From NCBI GenBank assembly GCA_015231795.1, contig JADGAX010000003.1, forward strand, positions 186,001 through 250,000: a DNA stretch of 64,000 bases, in the 5' to 3' direction. Below, piece by piece: positions 1 through 8,328 of this stretch. This stretch comes from Alphaproteobacteria bacterium. Lineage in GTDB: Bacteria; Pseudomonadota; Alphaproteobacteria; Rhodospirillales; WMHbin7. The translations under genes were made by a program, and so were the position numbers. The notes under the pieces are model-generated. The model had not been told where the DNA came from and made no database searches. It saw only the letters and a list, made by a program, of their open reading frames with translations. Every line of letters begins with the position of its first letter. Positions within the stretch are counted from its first letter, which is position 1.

Positions 1-113
1 AACGTGAATGGGGACGTGTGATCCGCATGGAGCAAGACGTAATCGACCGGGTAAGCAAGCGTTGGGACGAATTGGGCCTGCCGGGGCTTGGGAAAGCGAT
101 TTGGAAGCCCTAA
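1..113 (+). CDS. C-terminal end of an unidentified protein
   Basis: An open frame enters from the left edge (codons in phase with position 3) and stops with TAA at 111-113. It gives about 36 residues with sensible alphaproteobacterial codon use, ending GLPGLGKAIWKP. The charged helix-like stretch RMEQDVIDRVSKRWDELG supports a real protein tail. It lies 70 bases upstream of pyrE on the same strand. I do not recognise the family, and the rest lies outside the window. Confidence 0.5.
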   Translation, partial: REWGRVIRMEQDVIDRVSKRWDELGLPGLGKAIWKP

Positions 114-183
114 GCCGCCTTGCATCCCGTCCCCGAATCGCTTTAAGACAGGGCAGCCCCACCCTTGATCGAGAGCTTTTCCC

Positions 184-876
184 ATGGCCGTTGTCGCCCG
201 CACCCCCGAACAGAAACAGGCTGGCCTGACCGTTGCCCGTATCCTGCTGGAGATCAAGGCGATCAATTTCCGCCCCGAGGACCCCTATAAGCTGACCAGC
301 GGCTGGGCCAGCCCGGTCTATATCGACTGCCGCAAGGTGATTTCCTATCCCTTGGCCCGGCGCAAGATCACCGAACTGGCCGCCGCCGCCGTCGAGCGCG
401 AAGTGGGTTTTGCTGGCCTTGAAGCGGTGGCGGGCGGCGAGACGGCGGGCATTCCTTATGCCGCATGGCTGGCCGACAAATTGAACCTGCCCATGCTGTA
501 TGTGCGCAAGAAGCCCAAAGGGTTCGGGCGCAACGCCCAGATCGAAGGCACGTTCGAGGAAGGTGACCGGGTGCTGCTGGTGGAAGATCTGGCTTCCGAC
601 GGCGCCAGCAAGGTCACTTTCTGCAAGGCCATCCGCGAGGCGGGCGGCAAGATCGACCATTCGCTAGTCGTGTTCTTCTATGGCGTCTTTCCCGGAGCGC
701 TCAAGAATCTCGAGGAGATGGGTCTTAACCTGCACTATCTCGCCAATTGGTGGGATGTGCTGGAAGTGGCCGAACACGCCCAGAGCTTCGACAAGAAGAC
801 GCTGGATCAGGTGCGCGCCTTCCTCTACGACCCGGTGGGCTGGTCAACCGCCCATGGCGGCAAGGGAAGCGATTAA
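184..876 (+). CDS. pyrE: Orotate phosphoribosyltransferase
   Basis: This 230-residue protein makes orotidine 5'-phosphate from orotate and PRPP, the fifth step of de novo UMP synthesis, in the cytoplasm. The PRPP-binding loop is seen as RVLLVEDLASDGASK around residue 125-140, the acidic variant common in alphaproteobacteria. The N-terminal part (YKLTSGWASPVYIDCRK) is the usual orotate-site region, and AVAGGETAGIPYA follows the family pattern. The length is normal. The ATG at 184 is preceded by GAGAG about 11 bases upstream. Its stop overlaps by 3-4 bases the stop of the convergent gene on the minus strand. Confidence 0.96.
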   Translation: MAVVARTPEQKQAGLTVARILLEIKAINFRPEDPYKLTSGWASPVYIDCRKVISYPLARRKITELAAAAVEREVGFAGLEAVAGGETAGIPYAAWLADKLNLPMLYVRKKPKGFGRNAQIEGTFEEGDRVLLVEDLASDGASKVTFCKAIREAGGKIDHSLVVFFYGVFPGALKNLEEMGLNLHYLANWWDVLEVAEHAQSFDKKTLDQVRAFLYDPVGWSTAHGGKGSD

Positions 877-1436
877 TTTTCCTTCTTTGGCGTCCAGCTA
901 AGCGCGTTGGCATCGCCCTGATTGCACATTTCGGCCAGGATGGCGGCCGACACGCGTTCCGGCATCACGCCGTTGATGGTGACAAGGCCTGAACGCGCCA
1001 AGCGCCAGCCTGCCGAGACGCAGGCCTTGTTGGGAATGCCCGCCACCGTCACCGAAGGCGGGCTGCCATGGTCGGAAAAAATCATGCCGCCAAAGACATT
1101 TGTCGCCGGGGCCGCCGAAATGGCCGTGTCCTCAATCTGCTGGACCAGGGCTTCGGGGGTCGGCTTGGCGGGGCCGCTGGAGCGCATTGCAAAGAAGACG
1201 CCGCCAATGCCCAGAATGGTCGCTGCCAGCAAAGTATAAACAAGCCAATGGCTTTTTTTCTTCACGGCCGGGGGATGGGGGTGCGCCTTGTGGGGCGGCT
1301 CGGCATGCGGATGCGCGGGTGGATGATGGGCCGCGGGATGTCCGGTGGGGTGCTGAGCGGTCGCGGGCCTGGGGGCGGGCTTTTGATGCCCCCTGGGGTC
1401 GGACTGCATATGGTGCAAGCTGGTCGTAACGGCCAT
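873..1436 (-). CDS. His/Pro-rich membrane-anchored protein with a pilin-like periplasmic domain
   Basis: 187 residues. Residues 1-60 are extremely rich in His, Pro and Ala (repeats such as HPPAHPHAEPPHKAHPHPP). One membrane segment follows at about 65-87 (WLVYTLLAATILGIGGVFFA). The remaining roughly 95 residues should be periplasmic, and contain VTVAGIPNKACVSAGW and a second Cys near the end (LAEMCNQG). A single TM followed by this compact two-Cys domain recalls PilS/type IV pilin-like proteins, but that is inference. The His-rich cytoplasmic arm could bind metal. It is monocistronic and convergent with pyrE, with an AT-rich intergenic region upstream (1437-1601). Confidence 0.7.
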   Translation of the reverse strand: MAVTTSLHHMQSDPRGHQKPAPRPATAQHPTGHPAAHHPPAHPHAEPPHKAHPHPPAVKKKSHWLVYTLLAATILGIGGVFFAMRSSGPAKPTPEALVQQIEDTAISAAPATNVFGGMIFSDHGSPPSVTVAGIPNKACVSAGWRLARSGLVTINGVMPERVSAAILAEMCNQGDANALSWTPKKEN

Positions 1437-1601
1437 GACACTCCCTCCTGGAGATCGTTAGCCTTTATATTCATTATATGATTGAAATTTACTTAATTCA
1501 ACCTTTCAAAAATAAATACTACACACAATTTTATGCAAATTAGATACAAATGCCGTTTCTTATTCTTTGCGTTAACATATATCAAGTAATTCGAAGAATG
1601 A

Positions 1602-1802
1602 TTACGTCACGTCGTCGTCATTCTTATTGTGGGTATTGGCGTCATTCAGTCGGCGTCGAACGCTTTCCGGCGCGTTCTTCTCGGGGCTGGCAAAGCGGAA
1701 GCGGCCATGCATGATGCAGCCTTTCATGCCCGGCGAACATTCCTTGCCTTTTACTTTGTCGCACATGCCCTTGGTTTCGTGCGGGCAACCCCAGCCGGAC
1801 AT
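1602..1802 (-). CDS. Small Cys-rich protein downstream of the HigBA pair
   Basis: 66 residues starting MSGWGCPHETKGMCDKVKG. Four cysteines are spaced C-x7-C-x7-C-x6-C in the first 30 residues, suggesting a small metal site or redox protein, and the tail is charged. The ATG at 1802 has a strong ribosome site (GAGGAG about 7 bases upstream). It lies 13 bases past the stop of the antitoxin gene, so the three genes probably form one operon. A longer in-frame reading to 1979 overlaps the antitoxin and has non-protein-like composition, so I rejected it. Function unknown. Confidence 0.65.
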   Translation of the reverse strand: MSGWGCPHETKGMCDKVKGKECSPGMKGCIMHGRFRFASPEKNAPESVRRRLNDANTHNKNDDDVT

Positions 1803-1815
1803 CTGATTTTGCTCC

Positions 1816-2133
1816 TCAAGCCAGATCGCCGATATTTGCGATGTGGACCGGATCGTGATCGGGAAAGCGGGCGACGATATCCAGCTCGCCGCCCATGCCT
1901 TCGATGACGCGACGCAATGTCGAAACCAGCATATCGGCCCGCCGCTCGATGCGCGAGATTTCGTCCTGCCCGACGCCAAGTTCCTTGGCCAGTTCGTCTT
2001 GTGTCAGCGACAAAGCCTTGCGGATTTCACGAAGCGAATATTCTTCCTCGATCAATCGGGCGGTTTCGCGCTTGATGGCTGCCTTGCGCTTGGGCGGCAA
2101 GGTGACCAAGACTTCGTTCAATGTCCGTCCCAT
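1816..2133 (-). CDS. XRE-family antitoxin (HigA-like)
   Basis: 105 residues with a helix-turn-helix at about 40-75 (SLTQDELAKELGVGQDEISRIERR), typical of XRE-type antitoxins. It follows the toxin gene with two bases between stop and start; toxin-first order is characteristic of higBA. The expected role is to neutralise the upstream toxin and repress the operon with it. The frame continues upstream but overlaps the toxin, so ATG at 2133 (MGRTLNEVLVTLP) is chosen. Confidence 0.88.
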   Translation of the reverse strand: MGRTLNEVLVTLPPKRKAAIKRETARLIEEEYSLREIRKALSLTQDELAKELGVGQDEISRIERRADMLVSTLRRVIEGMGGELDIVARFPDHDPVHIANIGDLA

Positions 2134-2135
2134 GG

Positions 2136-2495
2136 TTATTTGTCCTTTTTCAAACAGGCCAGATGGCGGTCGAAACGCATATCCGCCTTGGCGATCAGGT
2201 CGGCGTAAAATCGGCGTTCGTCGGCCCCTGCCTTGTCGCCCGCTACAAGCAGGATGGCTTCGCGCACAGGGTCGAAAGCGAAGGCGACTCGCCATACCCC
2301 GCCATCGGCGTCGAAGCGCAACTCCTTCATGTTGGCGTGGCGCGAGGCCTTCAACGTATCGACCCGAGGTCGTCCAAGCGAAGGCCCAAACTCTGCCAGA
2401 AGACCGAACACCGCCATGGCCTTGTCCTGCACGCCATCCGGCAGGGCCATCCATTCGGTTTCAAATTCGTCGGCAAAGCGAACCGTCCAGGGCAT
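2136..2495 (-). CDS. RelE/HigB-like toxin (phage Gp49-like)
   Basis: 119 residues beginning MPWTVRFADEFETEW. The family signature is the pattern around residues 45-80, LGRPRVDTLKASRHANMKELRF then GVWRVAFAFDP, found in HigB/Gp49-type mRNA interferases that cut mRNA on the ribosome. The gene is followed by an XRE antitoxin. No export signal. The start ATG at 2495 lies in an AT-richer intergenic region (2496-2665). Confidence is high for the family and lower for the exact target. Confidence 0.88.
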   Translation of the reverse strand: MPWTVRFADEFETEWMALPDGVQDKAMAVFGLLAEFGPSLGRPRVDTLKASRHANMKELRFDADGGVWRVAFAFDPVREAILLVAGDKAGADERRFYADLIAKADMRFDRHLACLKKDK

Positions 2496-2665
2496 GATGG
2501 ATTATGGCATTAAAGTCATATGGTGTCGAGGGCATTATTATTGTGAGGCGACATGTTGTGGATAAAATCTATCGTGCGCTATATTGCGTTTATCTCTCGC
2601 TTGATTTGCATTCGGACCCTATTATAACGGAGAAATATTTCAGCTTGAATTTTCCTGCTTAAACA

Positions 2666-3625
2666 ATGAGAGATCATACAATGGTATGCTCAATTCATTC
2701 GCTGAAAAGGCGATGCCAGATAGTTTGCGAGAACAAACCTCAGCTATCGACAAAAGATCAGCTGCGCGGTCTCTTGTTGATGCAAACAAGGCTAATCGAC
2801 TTGGCTTTGCATAAAATCACTTCTGTTGAAGGAGGTGGCTCTAAAGAGCTAACTAGCACAGTTCGCGTCGCGTCCATGTTGCTGCAAGCCATCGGCGTAT
2901 CCGTCCATAGCCTAGTGAAGTTAACCGCCACTCTTGACATGGGTATTCGCGACTGTTTTGGCATTGCGCGCTCAATCTCGGAGGGCTGTTTGAACATTGC
3001 ATACATCCTTGCAGAAGGAGAAGACGCCGCTAACAAGGCAATAAGACATGCTTTTCAGAAAAACTACCGTGACCTGAAACGAGAGGGTGAATTCGGTGGG
3101 TTCCGTTTCTTGGTTGGAGTTGCGGGTGAGATTCCAAGTCCTGCATCAGTTCCAGGCCTTGAGGATTCACTAAAAGAATTCAGTGACAAAAAAGGGAGGG
3201 GTAAAGGATGGACCGAGAAAAGTGTGGAGGATCGCCTAAGTTCTGTTCGCAACCGATTTGGGCGTAAGGGTATCGGTTTATTTGGTGCAGTTCTGTCGAT
3301 CTACCGTCACTCTTCTGAGATCCTCCATGGGTCTTTCTCAGGAGTAAGCTATTTTTGGACCGGTGGGGACTCGCTGCCAAAGAATAGGGAGGAGGTTGAT
3401 GCCTTATTTCTCAGTCACTTCATCTCTGTGTTTGGCGCCGCATTTTCTGCCATCAGCGATGTGCTTGATGTCATAGCTGCCGAGTATAACTTGCCTGAAC
3501 TGAAGCGAGCGAATGCTGAGCAGCTTAACCTCTTAGAAAATATCATCACAAGTGACGAATTAGACGCAGCCTTGTCTCGGAAAGGAAAGGCCTTACATCC
3601 TATAGCCAAGTTGGCATACAGCTAA
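2666..3625 (+). CDS. DUF5677-like protein of unknown function, probably acquired
   Basis: 319 residues, mostly helical, with the pattern around residues 90-115 (LDMGIRDCFGIARSISEGCLNIAYI) and a later YRHSSEILHG motif. Together these resemble the DUF5677 group of helical proteins often found in accessory and defence-type loci. Codon use and base composition are markedly more AT-rich than neighbouring genes, and there is no operon partner, so transfer is likely. The start is uncertain: ATG 2666 lacks a good ribosome site, while ATG 2681 has GAGAG about 8 bases upstream. No membrane segment or signal peptide. Confidence 0.65.
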   Translation: MRDHTMVCSIHSLKRRCQIVCENKPQLSTKDQLRGLLLMQTRLIDLALHKITSVEGGGSKELTSTVRVASMLLQAIGVSVHSLVKLTATLDMGIRDCFGIARSISEGCLNIAYILAEGEDAANKAIRHAFQKNYRDLKREGEFGGFRFLVGVAGEIPSPASVPGLEDSLKEFSDKKGRGKGWTEKSVEDRLSSVRNRFGRKGIGLFGAVLSIYRHSSEILHGSFSGVSYFWTGGDSLPKNREEVDALFLSHFISVFGAAFSAISDVLDVIAAEYNLPELKRANAEQLNLLENIITSDELDAALSRKGKALHPIAKLAYS

Positions 3626-3890
3626 CATCTACACAAGTTTCTCTGCAAGTAGCTTTTCGGAACTCATATATCTTGTATCAATATTAGAGCTTCCAGCCAG
3701 TACAGAAAGCATATGGTTAACCTATGGGGGCCAAATGAGAAATGTTGTTTTCAGTTTATGGCAGTCTGATCTTGATGCCGTAGAGCGCTGGAAGCTTCAG
3801 TCGCGACATCCACGCCTATCAGTAGAGTCAGGTCCTGAATTGTGAATTGAACAATATTTTGTCACTATCCAACGCTGTTCAGAAATATCT
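3626..3890. other. Intergenic region without a convincing gene
   Basis: About 265 AT-rich bases between the DUF5677-like gene and the end of aapP. A 36-codon frame (3735-3845, plus) exists but has no ribosome site and no recognisable composition. I see no clear hairpin with a T tract. Confidence 0.4.
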
Positions 3891-4631
<741 letters not shown>

Positions 4632-4636
4632 GCGTC

Positions 4637-5785
4637 TTATCTCCGGGTGCCTGCGTTCAGCCGCCGTTCCAGATACTGGCTGTAGCGCGACATGAAATAG
4701 CAGAACAGAAAATAGATGAAGGCGGCGAAGACGTAGCTTTCGATGTAGAAGGGCCGCCACAAAGGATCGGCCAGCGCCGTCTTGGCGGTGGTCAACAGGT
4801 CGTACAGCCCGATGATGATGACCAGCGACGTGTCCTTAAAGCAACTGATGAACTGATTGACGATGGGCGGAATCACCAGCCTTAGGGCTTGGGGCAGAAT
4901 GATCAGGCGCGTCTTTTGCCAATAGCCCAGGCCCAAGGCGTCGGCGGCTTCGTACTGGCCCTTGGGCAGGGCTTGCAGCCCGCCGCGCACCGCTTCGGCC
5001 AGATAGGCCGCCGTGAACAGCATGATGCCCAACTGCGCGCGCAGCAGCTTGTCGATGGTCAGCCCTTCGGGCAGGAACAGAGGAAACATGATCGAGGCCA
5101 TGAACAGCACCGACACCAGGGGCACGCCGCGCACGGTTTCGATATAGCCGATGCAGATGGCGCGGATGGCGGGCATGTCCGAACGCCGCCCCAGCGCCAG
5201 CAGCACGGCCAACGGAAAGGCCAGCACGATGCCCAGTGTCGCCAAAATCAGGGTCAGCGGCAGGCCGCCCCATTTGTCGTTGGGCACGAAGGTCAGGCCC
5301 AGCCAGCCGCCCCACATCAGCACGCCGCAAACCGGCAGGACGAGGCCCCATACGTAAAGGATTTTCACGTTCCACAGCCTGGGATCGCAAGAAGCGGCCA
5401 GGGCGGCAATGAACAATCCCATGGCCAGCAAGGGGCGCCAATGTTCATCGTAGGGATAAAGGCCAAACAGGATGAAGCGGTGCTTGACCTCGATGAAGGA
5501 CCAGCAAGCGCCGCCCGCGTCGCGGCAAGCCTGGGGATCGGCCCCCAGGAAAGTGGCTTTCAATAGCAGCCAATCAAGCAGCGGCGGCACGGTCCAGACC
5601 AAAACGGTTACCGAAAGAACGGTCAGAATCGTGTTGGGAATGTTGCTGAACAGATTGTCGCGCGCCCAGCCCAGGGCCGAAAAGGCGTTGCGCCGGTGGA
5701 TGTGCAACTCGGCCTGCGACGGCTCCTCGACATGCGAGGCGATTTCCGTGGCGGTTTTCGGATCATGGCTGGCAAGGTCGCTCAT
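4637..5785 (-). CDS. aapM: General amino-acid ABC transporter permease AapM
   Basis: 382 residues with several membrane segments. The permease (BPD_transp_1) domain is in the C-terminal half, and the EAA loop is seen as [24 protein letters not shown]. The N-terminal half has extra TMs and a periplasmic loop with Cys ([13 protein letters not shown]), normal for AapM/BztC. It pairs with AapQ to form the inner-membrane channel. Its start overlaps the aapQ stop by 4 bases, implying translational coupling. Confidence 0.94.
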   Translation of the reverse strand: MSDLASHDPKTATEIASHVEEPSQAELHIHRRNAFSALGWARDNLFSNIPNTILTVLSVTVLVWTVPPLLDWLLLKATFLGADPQACRDAGGACWSFIEVKHRFILFGLYPYDEHWRPLLAMGLFIAALAASCDPRLWNVKILYVWGLVLPVCGVLMWGGWLGLTFVPNDKWGGLPLTLILATLGIVLAFPLAVLLALGRRSDMPAIRAICIGYIETVRGVPLVSVLFMASIMFPLFLPEGLTIDKLLRAQLGIMLFTAAYLAEAVRGGLQALPKGQYEAADALGLGYWQKTRLIILPQALRLVIPPIVNQFISCFKDTSLVIIIGLYDLLTTAKTALADPLWRPFYIESYVFAAFIYFLFCYFMSRYSQYLERRLNAGTRR

Positions 5786-6951
5786 CTGCCCACCAGCGCG
5801 GTTTTCTTGTCGTACCAGCTCATGAAGGCCGAGATGGCCAGCGACACCGCCAGATAGACGGCCATCAGAAGGGCGACCCCCTCGATCGCTTGGCCGGTCT
5901 GGTTGATGGTGGTGTTGGAAACGCTGACCAGATCGGGATAGCCGATGGCGACCGCCAGCGAGGAATTCTTGGTCAGGTTCAGATATTGGCTGGTCAGCGG
6001 CGGGATGATGACCCGCAAGGCCTGCGGCATCACGACAAGGCGCAGCACTTGGCCGCGCTTCAATCCCAGGGCCAGCGCGGCCTCGGTCTGGCCCGGCGCC
6101 ACCGCCAGAATGCCCGAACGCACGATCTCGGCGATGAACGAGGCCGTGTACAGGGTCAGCCCGGTCAAAAGGGCCACGAATTCCGGGCTGACCGAATGGC
6201 CGCCCTCGAAATTGAAGCCCTGCAATTCGGGCGCGTTCATCTGCGTGGGCGCGCCCAGGGCTATCCAGGCCAGCAGAGGCAGGCCAAGGATCAAACCGAT
6301 GCCCGCCCGGATGGTGGGAAAGATTTTACCGGTCAGGGCTTGGCGGCGCTTGGCCCAGCGGACCAGCAAAAAGGTACCAGCCATGCCCAGGAACAGGGCG
6401 GCCAGCACCAGCCATTCCACGCCGCCCCAGTCGGGGGTGGGGAACTTCAAGCCGCGATTGGACAGGTAGACGTCGGGCAATGGATTAAGGGCTTGGTTCG
6501 GCCCCGGCAATCCTTCGGTGATCAGCGCGTACCAGAACAACAATTGCAGCAGCACGGGAATGTTGCGCAGCGTTTCGACATAGAAGCTGGCCAAGCGGGC
6601 CACCAGCCAGTTGCCGGAAAGTCTGGCGACGCCGATCACCGTGCCGATCATGGTGGAGAGAATCACGCCCAGCACGGCCACGATCACGGTATTGAGCAGG
6701 CCGACCAGAATGGCCTTGGCGTAGCTGTCGGCAGGGTCGAAAGGAATGGGGCTTTCGCCGATGGCGAAACCCGACTCGCGGGTCAGGAAGCCGAAGCCGG
6801 TGGCGATGTTGCGCGCCGCCAGATTGTCCAGGGTGTTGGAGATCAGATACCAAGCGGCCAGCACCACGGCGCCCACGACCAGAATCTGGTACAGGATGGC
6901 GCGAATGGCCCGGTCGTTCCACCAGGGCGTTTTAGGGGCGTCTTGGCTCAT
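5782..6951 (-). CDS. aapQ: General amino-acid ABC transporter permease AapQ
   Basis: About 389 residues with multiple TMs and an EAA-type loop (TEAALALGLKRGQVLRLVVMPQALR) near residue 300. The large insert between the early TMs and the C-terminal permease core is usual for AapQ/BztB. ATG at 6951 (MSQDAPKTPW) is preferred over an in-frame TTG two codons upstream. A terminator-like hairpin lies between this gene and aapJ, so its level is probably lower than that of the binding protein. Confidence 0.94.
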   Translation of the reverse strand: MSQDAPKTPWWNDRAIRAILYQILVVGAVVLAAWYLISNTLDNLAARNIATGFGFLTRESGFAIGESPIPFDPADSYAKAILVGLLNTVIVAVLGVILSTMIGTVIGVARLSGNWLVARLASFYVETLRNIPVLLQLLFWYALITEGLPGPNQALNPLPDVYLSNRGLKFPTPDWGGVEWLVLAALFLGMAGTFLLVRWAKRRQALTGKIFPTIRAGIGLILGLPLLAWIALGAPTQMNAPELQGFNFEGGHSVSPEFVALLTGLTLYTASFIAEIVRSGILAVAPGQTEAALALGLKRGQVLRLVVMPQALRVIIPPLTSQYLNLTKNSSLAVAIGYPDLVSVSNTTINQTGQAIEGVALLMAVYLAVSLAISAFMSWYDKKTALVGR

Positions 6952-6971
6952 GACCAATCTTCGAAGAAAAA

Positions 6972-6997
6972 CCGCCGCCCGGTTGGCCGGGCGGCGG
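6972..6997 (-). terminator. Intergenic hairpin with T tract between aapJ and aapQ
   Basis: A perfect 11-bp GC-rich inverted repeat with a 4-base loop. On the minus strand it is followed directly by TTTTTCTT. It sits just after the aapJ stop and before aapQ, in the shape of a rho-independent terminator. In this position it would act as a partial terminator or 3' stabiliser that keeps the binding protein in excess over the permeases. Confidence 0.8.
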
Positions 6998-7005
6998 GGA
7001 CGTTC

Positions 7006-8031
7006 TTAGCGGATGGGCAGGGCGTAGATCAAGCCGCCCTTGTTCCATTGCGCGTTGAGGCCGCGGGGCAGTTTCAGTTTTGAATTCGCCCCCACGTTGC
7101 GCTCATAGCTTTCGCCATAATTGCCAACCTGCTTGACGACCTGATAGGCCCAGTCCTCATTGACGCCCAGGGCCTTGCCCAGGCCGGGCGTTTCGCCCAG
7201 CAGACGCTTGATGGTGGGATCGGTCTTGCCCTTGAAACTGTCAATATTGGCGCTGGTGATGCCTTTTTCTTCAGCTTCGAAGGTGGCGTAGACCACCCAT
7301 TTGACCAGATCGAACCATTGGTCGTCGCCATGGCGCACCGCCGTGGCGAAGGGTTCTTTCGAGATCAGTTCGGGCAGAATGACATAGTCGTCGGGGTTCG
7401 ACGCCTGGGCCGAACGGATCGAGGCCAACTGCGAGGCGTCCGAGGTGATGGCGTCGCAACGGCCAGCGAAGAAGGCCGCCGCCAGTTCATCTTGCTTTTC
7501 GATTACCACCGGCTTGAAGCTCATCTTGTTGGCGCGGAAGTAATCGGTCAGGTTCAACTCGGTCGTGGTGCCCGGCAACACGCAGACAGTGGCGCCGTTC
7601 AACTGCTTGGCGTTGTTCACTTTCAGCTTCTTGGGGACCAGGAAGCCCTGGCCGTCGTAGAAGTTGGTCGGGCCGAAATTCATGCCCAGTTCGGTGTCGC
7701 GCTGGCTGGTGATGGTGGTGTTGCGCGACAGCATGTCGATTTCGCCCGATTGCAGCGCGGTAAAACGCTGCTGGGTGGTCAGCGGCACATATTTGACCTT
7801 GGTGGAGTCGCCGAACATGGCGGCGGCCACCGAACGGCAGACATCGACGTCAAGCCCGGCCCAGTTGCCCTTGTCGTCGGGGGCGCCGAAGCCAGCCAAG
7901 CCGGTATGAACGCCGCAATTCAAGCTGCCGCGCGCCTTGACGGCGTCGAAGGTTGTCCCGGCAAAGGCCGGAGCTGCCAAGGTCGCGCTGGTGACGGTGG
8001 CAAGGATGGCCCATAGCGATAAACGTTTCAT
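7006..8031 (-). CDS. aapJ: General amino-acid ABC transporter substrate-binding protein
   Basis: 341 residues with a Sec signal peptide (cleavage probably after PAFA, residue 24). The mature part has the SBP_bac_3 pattern: RGSLNCGVHTGLAGFGAPDDKG, then GLDVDVCRSVAAAMFGD and the ligand-region motif LSRNTTITSQRD. It captures polar amino acids in the periplasm and delivers them to AapQM. First gene of the operon; ATG at 8031 with GGGAGATATC just upstream. Confidence 0.95.
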   Translation of the reverse strand: MKRLSLWAILATVTSATLAAPAFAGTTFDAVKARGSLNCGVHTGLAGFGAPDDKGNWAGLDVDVCRSVAAAMFGDSTKVKYVPLTTQQRFTALQSGEIDMLSRNTTITSQRDTELGMNFGPTNFYDGQGFLVPKKLKVNNAKQLNGATVCVLPGTTTELNLTDYFRANKMSFKPVVIEKQDELAAAFFAGRCDAITSDASQLASIRSAQASNPDDYVILPELISKEPFATAVRHGDDQWFDLVKWVVYATFEAEEKGITSANIDSFKGKTDPTIKRLLGETPGLGKALGVNEDWAYQVVKQVGNYGESYERNVGANSKLKLPRGLNAQWNKGGLIYALPIR

Positions 8032-8328
8032 TTGATATCTCCCGGTTTCCTATGATGTCGAGGACAAGCTCAGCGGGGGCCTTGAGCGAAGCAAGGCCCC
8101 GGTAAGTTATCGGGTGTTGTTCTAGAATTTAGGCGATGACAGTCTTTCCGCCAAGCCCCTAACTCCATTATGAATATTACGTAAAACTTATAAACGCGAT
8201 GGGATCATTATTTTAGTGCGGGGGAACAATTTTTCTGCACAATTCAAAACCAAGGATGAACAGTTTCCTGAAATGTGGCCGCCAAAGAGCCGCCGGGGGC
8301 AATCACGCTTGTTGGGAGATCTTCAGCT
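8032..8328. promoter_or_regulatory. Divergent control region between aapJ and the chemoreceptor gene
   Basis: 297 bases between two divergent operons. The middle (8100-8240) is AT-richer than the genes and presumably holds both promoters. I cannot assign a specific -35/-10 pair with confidence. An in-frame extension of the chemoreceptor to 8275 is not used because a good ribosome site (GGGAG) precedes ATG 8329. Confidence 0.4.

Noticed and set aside
3735-3845. 36-codon plus-strand frame in the intergenic region before aapP
   Set aside because: No ribosome site, no composition bias, and too short to judge.
4632-4760. N-terminal extension of aapP
   Set aside because: It lies inside aapM, has no ribosome site, and the family N-terminus begins at [10 protein letters not shown].
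5890-7083. Long plus-strand frame opposite the aapQ gene
   Set aside because: Antisense to a well-supported permease; Gln/Gly/His-rich composition typical of shadow frames.
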